From NCBI GenBank assembly GCA_016177845.1, contig JACOUO010000001.1, forward strand, positions 1 through 64,000: 64,000 bases of DNA. The letters run 5' to 3'. This stretch comes from Deltaproteobacteria bacterium (GTDB lineage: Bacteria > Desulfobacterota > GWC2-55-46). Position 1 is the first letter of the stretch; every line of letters starts with the position of its first letter. The notes beneath the pieces were generated by a model. It did no database searches. It was not told where the DNA came from and saw only the letters and a list, made by a program, of their open reading frames with translations. Positions 1 to 6,951 of this stretch are shown one piece after another. Position numbers and translations under genes: made by a program.

Positions 1-58
1 CCAGATATTGAATATCAGGAGCTTCATATATAGTCAGGTTAAGCTTATCAATTCCCAT
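1..58 (-). CDS. N-terminus of an unrecognised protein, cut by window edge
   Basis: On the minus strand an ATG at 58 opens a frame that stays open to the window edge and gives 19 residues starting MGIDKLNLTIYEAPD. A purine-rich stretch (AGAGAAAGAG) sits directly before the ATG and an AGGAG lies farther upstream. It would be the last of a minus-strand series with the small gene at 134-349. The fragment is too short to recognise. It could be chance, since only 58 bases are visible. Confidence 0.35.
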   Translation of the reverse strand, partial: MGIDKLNLTIYEAPDIQYL

Positions 59-133
59 CTCTTTCTCTTCTTATCTCCTTTTGATTTAGTAAAACTGTAC
101 GAGTTTGCCGGTTATTACCCATATCCGGCAAAC

Positions 134-349
134 CTAATCTTCATCATCTTCATCGTCTTGCGGTTGCGCTGTCCGCACATCCCCGCCAGAGGCGGGGGAA
201 GTCCGTCCAGCGTCCTCTTCTCTCTTAAGCTGTTCTTCTGTATACTCTTCCCAATCAACAAACCATTCGCACTCACTAAACTTTGCGAGTCCTTTTGAAC
301 ACCCATAATTGTCCAGCCACATACAACGAGTACAATCTCTTTTTTCCAT
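134..349 (-). CDS. Small cysteine-containing protein with acidic tail (71 aa)
   Basis: I chose the ATG at 349 over a longer frame because AAAGGAG sits 5-6 bases upstream. The protein starts MEKRDCTRCMWLDNYGCSKG and has cysteines at about residues 6, 9, 17 and 27 (CxxC plus two), a spacing that could bind a metal. It ends in a run of Asp/Glu. The family is not recognised. Residues about 46-61 (GRTSPASGGDVRTAQ) are read from a GC-rich palindrome that looks inserted into the gene, so the ancestral C-terminus was probably shorter or different. It lies downstream of the 320-aa gene but after that gene's terminator, so it is probably transcribed separately. Confidence 0.6.
   Translation of the reverse strand: MEKRDCTRCMWLDNYGCSKGLAKFSECEWFVDWEEYTEEQLKREEDAGRTSPASGGDVRTAQPQDDEDDED
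168..211. repeat. GC-rich interrupted palindrome inside a coding region
   Basis: The 44-base imperfect palindrome is centred on position 189. Its core is CCCCGCC-AGA-GGCGGGG, extended by (T)CCG...and GGAC-type arms out to GCTG/CAGC. It is far richer in G+C than the flanks and is read in frame by the small gene at 134-349. It looks like a REP- or RPE-like interspersed palindrome, but no second copy was found in this window. Confidence 0.5.
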
Positions 350-379
350 ATGATCTCCTTTGAGGTTTTTTAGCCCCAA

Positions 380-415
380 AATAAAAAAGGGGCCAACAGC
401 GTAAACTGTTGCCCC
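380..415 (-). terminator. Rho-independent terminator after the 320-aa gene
   Basis: Read on the minus strand, GGGGCAACAG and CTGTTGGCCCC form a stem with a TTTACG loop followed by TTTTTTATTTT. It lies about 60 bases beyond the stop codon at 478. Confidence 0.85.
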
Positions 416-477
416 ATTCTATTTATCTATCGACAAGGAGTCTAAGACATGAAAATCAATTTTTATGTCGGAAGATT

Positions 478-1440
478 CTAATCTGTTAAGATATTATTCT
501 TTTTCAAACGATTCACAAATGTTCTGAAGGTTTCAGGATCTTCCTGAATACGTAATCCACTTGCCTCAAGCAGGTCCATAAGTTCATTGTTCTCAAGTCT
601 GCAAAGCCCTAATTTCCAGAAAGAAATGAGTATCAAAATCAACTCACCATATTCAATATCATGCGCTAATGGGTCTTTCCCTATCGCCTCTGCCAAGCTT
701 TGAAAAAAATCCGCTTCACCTGAAAACTGAGCTTTCCTGATCCGTTTGCGAACCCAATCCAAATCAAAAAGAGTTTTGTTTATCTGTATAGCCTTAAAAA
801 GAGAATCGTCATTTCCTTTTCTTGCTTCCTCTATAAGTTCTTTTAATGGTCTCTTATGGGTAAGCTGGGATACAGTGTCATATATCAAAGATAATGAGGT
901 CTTTAATATATGTTTTCTGTTAACCTTAGTGGGCTTATTTATATTTGGCTTCTTAAGGTTCCAATATCCTTTTAACCCAGCCATCAGCAATAATACGGCC
1001 AAGTCTCTCGTCTGCTCTTTATTCAATTTCAAATCTTCTTTTAAAGCTCTTGCTGAACTAGAGGCTTTCATTTGTTTTTCAGCCTCAAAGAGATTAAATT
1101 GCCTTATGTAATAAGCCTTGCTCTCGGATGGTAACCCCTCAAGAATTTTTAATATCGACTTTTTTAAATTACTCTCCGAAAGATTTGCTACATATTTGAT
1201 GTCATTACTGACTCCGAATTGCTTAAAATCCTGTAACGCTTTTTTATTGAGGTTGGATTTACTTTGTTCGATCAAAGAGGGAAAGCCCTTAAGTTCCATG
1301 AACCTGAAAGAGTCATCATCAAGAGCTACGAAGCCTGAATTTGTTGGAAGATGACAGAGTTCGAGGAAGTTTCTATAGATTCTTATGAGTTCGTGGAAAT
1401 ATGGGTAGATTTTTGATTTCCAGTTATTTTTTTTATGCAT
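478..1440 (-). CDS. Unrecognised 320-aa protein
   Basis: This is a lysine-rich, predicted mostly helical protein with no signal peptide or clear membrane segment. A moderately hydrophobic patch (ELILILISFWKLGLC) lies near residue 255. I do not recognise a domain. It is AT-rich like the rest of the island and is followed by its own terminator, so it is a single-gene unit on the strand opposite to the RT/AbiGi pair. An ATG at 1440 is used. The upstream sequence has no strong Shine-Dalgarno. A role in defence is possible only by position. Confidence is for the gene being real. Confidence 0.7.
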   Translation of the reverse strand: MHKKNNWKSKIYPYFHELIRIYRNFLELCHLPTNSGFVALDDDSFRFMELKGFPSLIEQSKSNLNKKALQDFKQFGVSNDIKYVANLSESNLKKSILKILEGLPSESKAYYIRQFNLFEAEKQMKASSSARALKEDLKLNKEQTRDLAVLLLMAGLKGYWNLKKPNINKPTKVNRKHILKTSLSLIYDTVSQLTHKRPLKELIEEARKGNDDSLFKAIQINKTLFDLDWVRKRIRKAQFSGEADFFQSLAEAIGKDPLAHDIEYGELILILISFWKLGLCRLENNELMDLLEASGLRIQEDPETFRTFVNRLKKNNILTD

Positions 1441-1639
1441 TCCAAATTTTATATCAAATTAGAAATTAAAAAAAGACAATGTTTCTTGATTTGCTCAAAG
1501 CTGTTATGTAAGAATAAGAAATTAATAAAGGAGAATTTGTCATGCTCCTTATAAAGTGTTGATGAAATATTTAAAAATGCGGAAACAAAACATAGTTCTT
1601 GTTTTGTACAAAAAAGTCTTAGTGCTTCTTTAAGAATTT

Positions 1640-1888
1640 ATGAAAAAAACGGGCAAGACATATTTAAAATGCTTAGGCTCTGATAAAGAGCGCCCCGCAA
1701 AGCCAGGGCAATTATTTTTAAAAAAGCTTTTAGATGGACATGGCTATCCAAAAGAACGTATTCAGGTTGAGAAAGATGTTTGATTTGGCTCGTGGCGTGT
1801 CTGACAGCGTGCAGCTATCGTTGTATTGCAAAAAGAGTTGGAGCATCCTTTTATCATAGTCGAAGTGAAGAAGCTCGACCACATTTAG
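1640..1888 (+). pseudogene. Remnant of a type I restriction/methylase HSDR_N-type domain
   Basis: From ATG 1640 one frame reads MKKTGKTYLK...KERPAKPGQLFL...GYPKERIQVEKDV and stops at 1783. The homologous continuation is in other frames: FGSW near 1785, then IVVLQKELEHPFIIVEVKKLD from about 1819 to 1885. The pattern 'YPKERIxVE...V.FGS...(A)IVV...PFIIVEVKK' is that of the HSDR_N/HSDR_N_2 endonuclease-like domain of type I restriction and related DNA methylase proteins. At least two indels and one stop break it. A second broken frame just upstream (about 1535-1680, SVDEIFKNAETK...) may be another gene relic. Nothing else is seen in 1441-1973. Confidence 0.6.
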
Positions 1889-1973
1889 CGAATGCTTTAA
1901 AATTTACTAAGATTGGGTCCAGAAAAAAGCCATAAAAGGATGGCTTTATCGAATTGATTCGAGCAGGTAAGAC

Positions 1974-4058
1974 TTGGATAAATTATATAAAAAAATGTGT
2001 TCTTATGAAAATTTAGAATTGGCCTGGATTCGTGTAAAGACTTCACAGAATATCGGATACAAAAATTATTATAGAAATTTAATTCTTGCCTATGAACTTT
2101 CAGTTAAAGAAAATCTCCAAAGATTATCGGAAAGGCTAAATGGTGGCTCTTTTAAACCTAAAGAAGTTTTAAGATTTTATTTGCCAAAATCCTCAGGATT
2201 GCACAGACCTATAACGTTGTTGCATCTTGATGACTTGATAGTTTATCAGGCAATGGCAAATTTAATTGCTGATAAATTTTTAAAAAAGAGAAAAGAAGTA
2301 GAATTTAATACTATCTTCAGTCATATTTTAAATGAGAATAAACAAACACAAATTTTCTTTTTTAAAAAATGGCAAGAAGGATATAGAAAATTTCTGCAAC
2401 AAATTAAAAATTATTATAAGGATAAGAACGTTTGGGTTGCTCATTTTGACCTAGCTGCTTACTATGACACCATTGACCACTATGTATTAGCAAACCAAAT
2501 AAATAGAAAGGTATACAAAGATTTTACCGATTTATTTCTGACTTGTTTACAAGAATGGAGCACTCACAAGCAACACAAATTAACTCATGGTCTGCCACAA
2601 GGTCCGAATCCTTCTGGTCTACTTGCGGAAATTTATTTATTGCCAATCGACATTAAGCTTACAAAAACTGGAGTGAAATTTGTTCGATATGTTGATGATA
2701 TAAAAATTTATGGAAAATCAAGAGAAGAGGTCTTGGCTGGAGTAATACTTCTTGAGAACGAATGTAAAGAACGTGGGCTAATACCTCAGTCAAAAAAATT
2801 TGAAGTTATAAAGGCGGAAAGTTTAGAGGCTGCAATTGGGAAAACTCCCAGTATGCAGTCAAGCGAAAAAAAGATTATTCTTTCTGACCCAATAGAAACA
2901 TATCGAATGTTCAAAAAAGCTTTTGATAAAAATGAATTTGATATTTCAAAAATAAAATACATTTTAAAAGTTTCTGGCAAAAATCGAAAAATTTTAGACT
3001 TCATTTTAAAAAATATTAGTCACTATCCGGATTTATCAGACGAATTTTGCCAATTCTTAGAAAATCATATAAATGATAAAGATATAGGGAATAGAATATA
3101 TCAGTCATCACTCCAACAAATATCTCCATATATATATGCTGAAGGAAAATATTGGGAATTGATTGCACGTTGTGATTTTAAGAAAAGTGAAAAAGTACTT
3201 TTGTTGAATAAAGCAATTGAAAGATTAAAGGATGGAAGCTCTTACAAATATCCCTTGAAGCTGGGATTGTACAAATTCATCTGCTCTTCAAATAATTCTC
3301 TTATATTGGAATGGCTCAAGAGAGAAAATTCAGCATTGATTCAAGCATTCATTGTTCCATACATCCCAATAAATAATATCACTAAAGAAAAATATGTAGA
3401 TTTAATGCGTGTGCTATTTAAACGGTCAGATTATGAACCGGCTTTAGCATGCATAAAAGAACTTATCTATAATTTTAAAATGAGTGCTCTTGATGAAATG
3501 TCAGAGTTAAATAAGGATGACTCCGGTGTTATAAAAAATACTTTGGGAATGCCCGAAATGATAGATTCTATCGGCCAGATAATTAAAAACAGATATGAGA
3601 TTGCATATTGTGATAAATGGATATCTTTATTAGGTTCTGAGTACAATCATGCCAATGAAGTTATTTTTTTGGCTGATAATGCCTTTAATATAGATAGAAA
3701 TGCTTGGGTAAATTATACAGACTCTTTCAATGAAATTATAATAAGAAAATTTATATCTTTATTGGAAGTAAAAAGACTAGGTATTAAATGGCCAAAAATG
3801 ATTAATAGAATTGGCGAGAATGTCGATTTCGGGGTTTTAATGGTTAAGAATAATCAACTGTTTATAAATTTTCCTATAATAATTGATGGCTTTAAATTTT
3901 TACATGAAAGGAGAAGCAAAACTCCTTCTTCACATCCTTATGATAAAAAGACTAAAAAACAGACATCTATCGTAACTGGGAAAGAACAAAAGGAATTACA
4001 AAAAAAATTGGTACTAAGTTATGATACGTTAGCCAATGAGTTAAATAAACTACTTTAG
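1974..4058 (+). CDS. Reverse transcriptase of the Abi/DRT (unknown-group) type
   Basis: The 694-aa protein has an N-terminal reverse transcriptase domain. RT blocks 1-2 read RFYLPKSSGLHRPITLLHLDD (about 67-87). Motif A is HFDLAAYYDTIDH with the catalytic Asp at 159, motif B is GLPQGPNPSGLLAE, and motif C is YVDD at 239-242. The roughly 400 residues after the fingers/palm look helical and repeat-like, as in the alpha-helical repeat domains of AbiA/AbiK-class RTs. This differs from retron RTs (about 300 aa, with an msr-msd) and from group II intron proteins (no maturase/HNH seen). TTG at 1974 is the start, since an in-frame stop precedes it. ATG at 1995 would cut conserved-looking sequence. It is 88 bases upstream of, and co-directional with, an AbiGi-like gene. 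Antiphage function is inferred from family and context. The exact DRT/UG class is not assigned. Confidence 0.9.
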   Translation: MDKLYKKMCSYENLELAWIRVKTSQNIGYKNYYRNLILAYELSVKENLQRLSERLNGGSFKPKEVLRFYLPKSSGLHRPITLLHLDDLIVYQAMANLIADKFLKKRKEVEFNTIFSHILNENKQTQIFFFKKWQEGYRKFLQQIKNYYKDKNVWVAHFDLAAYYDTIDHYVLANQINRKVYKDFTDLFLTCLQEWSTHKQHKLTHGLPQGPNPSGLLAEIYLLPIDIKLTKTGVKFVRYVDDIKIYGKSREEVLAGVILLENECKERGLIPQSKKFEVIKAESLEAAIGKTPSMQSSEKKIILSDPIETYRMFKKAFDKNEFDISKIKYILKVSGKNRKILDFILKNISHYPDLSDEFCQFLENHINDKDIGNRIYQSSLQQISPYIYAEGKYWELIARCDFKKSEKVLLLNKAIERLKDGSSYKYPLKLGLYKFICSSNNSLILEWLKRENSALIQAFIVPYIPINNITKEKYVDLMRVLFKRSDYEPALACIKELIYNFKMSALDEMSELNKDDSGVIKNTLGMPEMIDSIGQIIKNRYEIAYCDKWISLLGSEYNHANEVIFLADNAFNIDRNAWVNYTDSFNEIIIRKFISLLEVKRLGIKWPKMINRIGENVDFGVLMVKNNQLFINFPIIIDGFKFLHERRSKTPSSHPYDKKTKKQTSIVTGKEQKELQKKLVLSYDTLANELNKLL

Positions 4059-4146
4059 CAAAGAGTATTTCTCGAATAAAATTTGAACTGAATTATAAAA
4101 TCTAAACACAGCACCTGGTAATTAAAAAATAAGAGGAAGAGAAGGT

Positions 4147-4899
4147 ATGAGTACAATTAGTTCAGACACACTTTTTCACTTTACTGGTTCAGCGGAAGAT
4201 TTAATAAATATTTTTAGAAATGAGTTTTATCCAAGATACAGTCTGGAGACTGTACGAGAGTTAGCAAATGGCAAAAAGGTTGATATTGCTGTTCCAATGG
4301 TTTGTTTTTGTGATATTCCATTATCTAAAATAAAAAATCATCTTAGTACATATGGTTATTATGGAATTGGAATGTCTAAAGAGTGGGCAAAAAAAGTTAA
4401 GCTTAATCCAGTATTGTATTTAAGAAGTGGCTCAGACTTAGAAAAATATTTAAAAATACTTCTTATTGATTTAGTAAAAAAAGATAAAATGGAAAAGGAA
4501 ATTGGGGCTGCGCTAAAGGCAGCCACTAATTTGCTCGGTTATATAAAGCTATATGAAGGTGATTTTTTAAGAAATGACACTGTAATTAAAAATGTTAAAT
4601 TTTATAATGAGAGAGAATGGAGATATGTTCCAGAGATGCCAGGAGAGGAACTACCATTTTTATTGCGTGAAGAATTTGAAAATCCCGTTACAAGAGCACA
4701 GGAAAATGTTAAGCTTCAATCGACGAAGCTTAGTTTTGAACCTAAAGATATAAAATATGTCATAGTTAAAGAGGAAAAGGAAATATTAGCAATGATGAGA
4801 GCTTTACAGCAAATTAAATCTAAAAAATATGATAAGGATACTGTTGAGCTTTTAACATCCAGAATTATAACTTCTGAACAAATAACTAAAGATTTTTAA
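4147..4899 (+). CDS. AbiGi-like abortive infection protein
   Basis: The 250-aa protein matches my memory of the AbiGi family (PF10899). It has LFHFTGS near the start, then EFYPRYSLE, IAVPMVCFCDIPLS, H..YGYYGIGMSKEWA, and a later FYNEREWRYVP segment. In Lactococcus AbiG, AbiGi is the partner of the nucleotidyltransferase AbiGii and is annotated as an antitoxin. Here no AbiGii gene follows. Instead the reverse transcriptase sits directly upstream. The RBS AGAGGAAGAGAAGG precedes ATG 4147. The protein is cytoplasmic with no signal or TM segments. I infer that it works with the RT as regulator or second component. It could also be an independent orphan. Confidence 0.75.
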   Translation: MSTISSDTLFHFTGSAEDLINIFRNEFYPRYSLETVRELANGKKVDIAVPMVCFCDIPLSKIKNHLSTYGYYGIGMSKEWAKKVKLNPVLYLRSGSDLEKYLKILLIDLVKKDKMEKEIGAALKAATNLLGYIKLYEGDFLRNDTVIKNVKFYNEREWRYVPEMPGEELPFLLREEFENPVTRAQENVKLQSTKLSFEPKDIKYVIVKEEKEILAMMRALQQIKSKKYDKDTVELLTSRIITSEQITKDF

Positions 4900-4953
4900 A
4901 TTCTTAACTTTGCTATACTAAATTGATTTTTTAATTTTATTGAGAGGTTGATT

Positions 4954-5252
4954 ATGGGGCACAAATAAATATAAATTTCCGTATAATAAGATTGCTAAAT
5001 TTTGTCAAAGGAATTACATAAAAAAGTTGTCATTTTTCGGCTCTGTATTGAGGGATGATTTTCGGCCTGATAGTGATGTGGATGTGCTTGTGGAATTTGA
5101 GCAAGACCACGTGCCGGGGCTTATTACATTTTCAGGCATGGAACTTGAGCTAACCGAAATCATAGGCCGCAAAGGATTTGAGAACGCCTGAAGACCTTAG
5201 CAGATTTTTCCGTAAAAATCTGATGGATTCCGCAGAGATCTTATATGAATGA
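4954..5252 (+). pseudogene. Broken MntA-type minimal nucleotidyltransferase
   Basis: A frame reads KYKFPYNKIAKFCQ...KKLSFFGSVLRDDF then RPDSDVDVLVEFE and stops after IIGRKGFENA. The rest (DLRTPEDLSRFFRKNLMDSAEILYE) continues in another frame to 5252. GSxxRxDxxxxSDxDxLVEF is the signature of the MNT/MntA antitoxin nucleotidyltransferases. The shift after IIGRK fits loss of two bases from an ancestral IIGRKVDLRTP. The 5' end is also broken, because ATG 4954 hits TAA after four codons. The gene is therefore inactive as read. Confidence 0.8.
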
Positions 5253-5420
5253 ATGGGATATAGTTCGTTTTTTTACGGCGATTTTGAAGCTGCTAAAGAT
5301 GCTTTAGTCTTTTGTAAAATCATTAGTACAGACAAGATGTTCAGGTTTTCTCTTGTGAGATGTATTGATATAATCGGGATAGAAGGAGAATTATGCCATT
5401 TAGGGAAATCATTTCGTTAG
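5245..5420 (+). pseudogene. Broken HepT-like HEPN partner of the nucleotidyltransferase
   Basis: ATG 5245 overlaps the end of the nucleotidyltransferase remnant by 8 bases, as in intact mntA-hepT pairs. The frame starts MNEWDIVRFF, then continues after a one-base shift as YGDFEAAKDALVFCK...RFSLVRCIDIIGIEGE. This recalls the '(A)LVRCLEIIGEAA' stretch of HepT toxins. It is much shorter than a real HepT (about 110-140 aa) and lacks a visible RxxxxH motif, so only a relic is left. The next gene starts inside it at 5393. Confidence 0.5.
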
Positions 5421-5644
5421 CTGGGAAAAATTTAAAAACAATTTTAATAACAGCCCGTGAGAAAGATGGAACTATTGAGACTAGAGAAGCGGAACCGTAC
5501 AGCTATAGAATCGAAACTGGAAATGTATATTTTTTTTGTTTTGATATAGCAAAAACGGGAATTCGAAAATTTAGAGTTGAAAATATAATAAATGTGAGTG
5601 CCACCAATAATTCATTTTCACCTAGATGGCCTATTGAAGTATAA
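5393..5644 (+). CDS. Small WYL-like domain protein (83 aa)
   Basis: The C-terminal half reads REAEPYSYRIETGNVYFFCFD...GIRKFRVENI...F.PRWPIEV. This resembles the second half of WYL domains, which bind ligands or nucleic acid in defence regulators, but the WYL triplet itself is not obvious. The RBS GAAGGAG is placed 5 bases before ATG 5393. It starts inside the HepT remnant and precedes the two-TM gene by 43 bases. It may be a stand-alone WYL-like sensor. No helix-turn-helix is present. Confidence 0.55.
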   Translation: MPFREIISLAGKNLKTILITAREKDGTIETREAEPYSYRIETGNVYFFCFDIAKTGIRKFRVENIINVSATNNSFSPRWPIEV

Positions 5645-5687
5645 AAAACAAAACATAACAAAATGCGATTTTTAAATTTAATTAAAA

Positions 5688-6224
5688 ATGTCAGCATCTA
5701 TAGATAAAAATAATTCAAATCACCCTGTTTGGAATGTTTATGACGAGTATAGAACGGCTCGCTTAAATGTTAGATATCTTGAAGAACAACTTAAAAATCT
5801 TCAAAAGAAAAATTTCTGGATTGAATTTTCTTTAGCTGTTTCGACTTCCTCTAGTGTAGCCGGACAATGGCTCTGGGAAAATGCTATTGGTGGTTATGCA
5901 TGGAAAGTAATAGGGCTAATTGCTGCTTTTTTAGCAATATTGAAACCAATTATAAAACTTACGGAAAAAATCCGGAAAAAAAGCGAAAAATTATCAGGTT
6001 ATAGGCTTCTGGAACATGAACTGCATAAAATTAAAATATTGATTAGTGAATACAATAAATATGATGAGAACCTTAGAAAACTTTTTTTGAAGGCGCTAGA
6101 TTTTAAAGGAGAGTTAATAAAGAAACATCCTGAAGAACATATAGACCATAAACTTAGGGAAAAATGCGAAAAAATAGTTAATAACGAATTGCCATCAAAC
6201 TCATTTTTTATACCGGAGGGTTAA
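5688..6224 (+). CDS. Two-TM membrane protein, SLATT-like layout
   Basis: The 178-aa protein has a helical N-terminal third (WNVYDEYRTARLNVRYLEEQLKNL), a pair of adjacent hydrophobic segments at about 48-62 and 72-93 (VIGLIAAFLAILKPIIKL), and a long charged helical tail. This layout (amphipathic helix, TM hairpin, coiled tail) is that of SLATT/DUF4231-type putative pore-forming effectors in nucleotide-signalling defence systems. The family call is an inference from topology and the YLEEQL region. No strong RBS is visible. The stop overlaps the leader of the next tiny gene, which starts one base later, so the two are a couplet. Confidence 0.6.
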   Translation: MSASIDKNNSNHPVWNVYDEYRTARLNVRYLEEQLKNLQKKNFWIEFSLAVSTSSSVAGQWLWENAIGGYAWKVIGLIAAFLAILKPIIKLTEKIRKKSEKLSGYRLLEHELHKIKILISEYNKYDENLRKLFLKALDFKGELIKKHPEEHIDHKLREKCEKIVNNELPSNSFFIPEG

Positions 6225-6225
6225 A

Positions 6226-6396
6226 ATGTCAAATGAAAAACCTATAATACCACCCCAACCCACTCCTAAACGTGATATACCTGTTCCGTCAAAACCTGAA
6301 AGACCTCAACCGAATAAAGAGCCTGATAGAAGAATAGGGCCAGATGTTATACCGGAACATTTAGAGCCCAGTAAGCCTTGGCCAAGAAAAGGATAA
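6226..6396 (+). CDS. Tiny proline-rich protein (56 aa)
   Basis: ATG 6226 begins one base after the upstream stop and has CCGGAGGG at the right distance. The product MSNEKPIIPPQPTPKRDIPV... has about a quarter proline, many lysines and arginines, and ends EHLEPSKPWPRKG. It has no signal peptide, TM segment or cysteine and is probably disordered. Good RBS, tight coupling and continuous codons make it a real gene. The function is unknown. It may bind or anchor the two-TM partner. Confidence 0.65.
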   Translation: MSNEKPIIPPQPTPKRDIPVPSKPERPQPNKEPDRRIGPDVIPEHLEPSKPWPRKG

Positions 6397-6557
6397 TTTT
6401 TTTGTGCTGTGCTAAAATTGTGCTAAATCGCTTCCAAACAGGCAATAAATCTGAAAACAGACAATTTCATTGGGGCTCTTTTAACCTCTTGAATTTAAAA
6501 GCAAAACGGGAAACCAAGCCGTAAATCAAGGGGTTAAGTTTTTTCAGTCCTTTTGGA
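6397..6557. other. Island end, possible relic of an integrase 3' end
   Basis: No intact gene is seen. One short frame near 6405-6440 reads NCAKSLPNRQ-stop, reminiscent of the loose C-terminal tails of tyrosine recombinases, but this is weak. The stretch leads directly into the tRNA-Glu half-gene. The composition stays AT-rich up to about 6557 and changes after it. Confidence 0.35.
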
Positions 6558-6601
6558 CTTTCACGGCGGTAACCGGGGTTCGAATCCCCGTGGGGACGCC
6601 A
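6558..6601 (+). other. 3' half of tRNA-Glu(TTC): island attachment site
   Basis: The stretch begins CTTTCACGGCGG (anticodon loop with TTC and 3' anticodon stem), continues GTAACC, a canonical T-arm GGGGTTCGAATCCCC, acceptor strand TGGGGAC, discriminator G and CCA. No D-arm, 5' acceptor or 5' anticodon stem lies upstream. The preceding bases are unrelated. This is what a tyrosine-recombinase integration into the anticodon loop leaves at the distal end. The intact tRNA-Glu should lie beyond the other end of the island, outside this window. It is not a functional tRNA by itself. Confidence 0.85.
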
Positions 6602-6756
6602 ACAAAATCAAAGGGTTACGGCATTTGCTGTAGCCCTTTTTTATTTAGTCCCCACATGGGATGAGAACCCCTGTTCGACAAATTTGCAGGATTGCAAATT
6701 TGCACTTTTGAGCGGAGCGAAAAGCCCGAAGGGTCGAGTCCATGGATGGACGAGAT
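6582..6756 (+). repeat. tRNA-tail repeat unit 1 (175 bp)
   Basis: The unit runs from the tRNA-Glu tail GAATCCCCGTGGGGACGCCA through a hairpin terminator, a degenerate inverted copy of the tail (GTCCCCACATGGGATGAG...), and a structured core (GCAGGATTGCAAA, AAAAGCCCGAAGGG, GTCCATGGATGGAC) to the next tail copy. It is repeated nearly identically from 6757. The core is shared with 41440-41570 next to tRNA-Arg. Confidence 0.9.
6613..6642 (+). terminator. Hairpin terminator behind the tRNA-Glu tail
   Basis: GGGTTACGGCA and TGCTGTAGCCC pair (with one GU/mismatch region) around a short loop, followed by TTTTTTATTT. A second copy lies at 6788-6818 in repeat unit 2. It is probably the native terminator of tRNA-Glu, duplicated with the tail. 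Confidence 0.8.
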
Positions 6757-6951
6757 GAATCCCCGTGGGGACGCCAACAAAATCAAGGGGTTACGGCATT
6801 TGCTGTAGCCCTTTTTTATTTAGTCCCCACATGGGATGAGAACCCCTGTTCGACAAATTTGCAGGATTGCAAATTTGCACTTTTGATCGGAGCGAAAAGC
6901 CCGAAGGGTCGAGTCCATGGATGGACGAGATGAATCCCCGTGGGGACGCCA
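6757..6951 (+). repeat. tRNA-tail repeat unit 2 plus a third tail copy
   Basis: Bases 6757-6931 repeat 6582-6756 with only one or two differences (for example CAAAGGG versus CAAGGGG, GAGCGG versus GATCGG). They are followed by a third copy of the tRNA tail at 6932-6951. After it comes unrelated sequence containing a long-loop AGCCGTAAT/ATTACGGCT hairpin with a T-run (about 6960-7015). Apart from that hairpin I see nothing in 7016-7255. Confidence 0.9.

Noticed and set aside
1974-4058. Retron or group II intron origin of the reverse transcriptase
   Set aside because: The protein is twice the size of retron RTs. No msr/msd-like inverted repeats lie upstream, and there are no maturase or HNH domains or intron RNA.
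6500-6601. Complete tRNA-Glu gene at the island edge
   Set aside because: No 5' acceptor, D-arm or 5' anticodon stem can be found upstream of the anticodon loop.
6742-6933. Open frame of 63 aa across the tRNA-tail repeat
   Set aside because: It is read through tRNA tails, terminator and hairpins, repeats with the 175-bp unit and has no RBS, so it is a by-product of the repeat.
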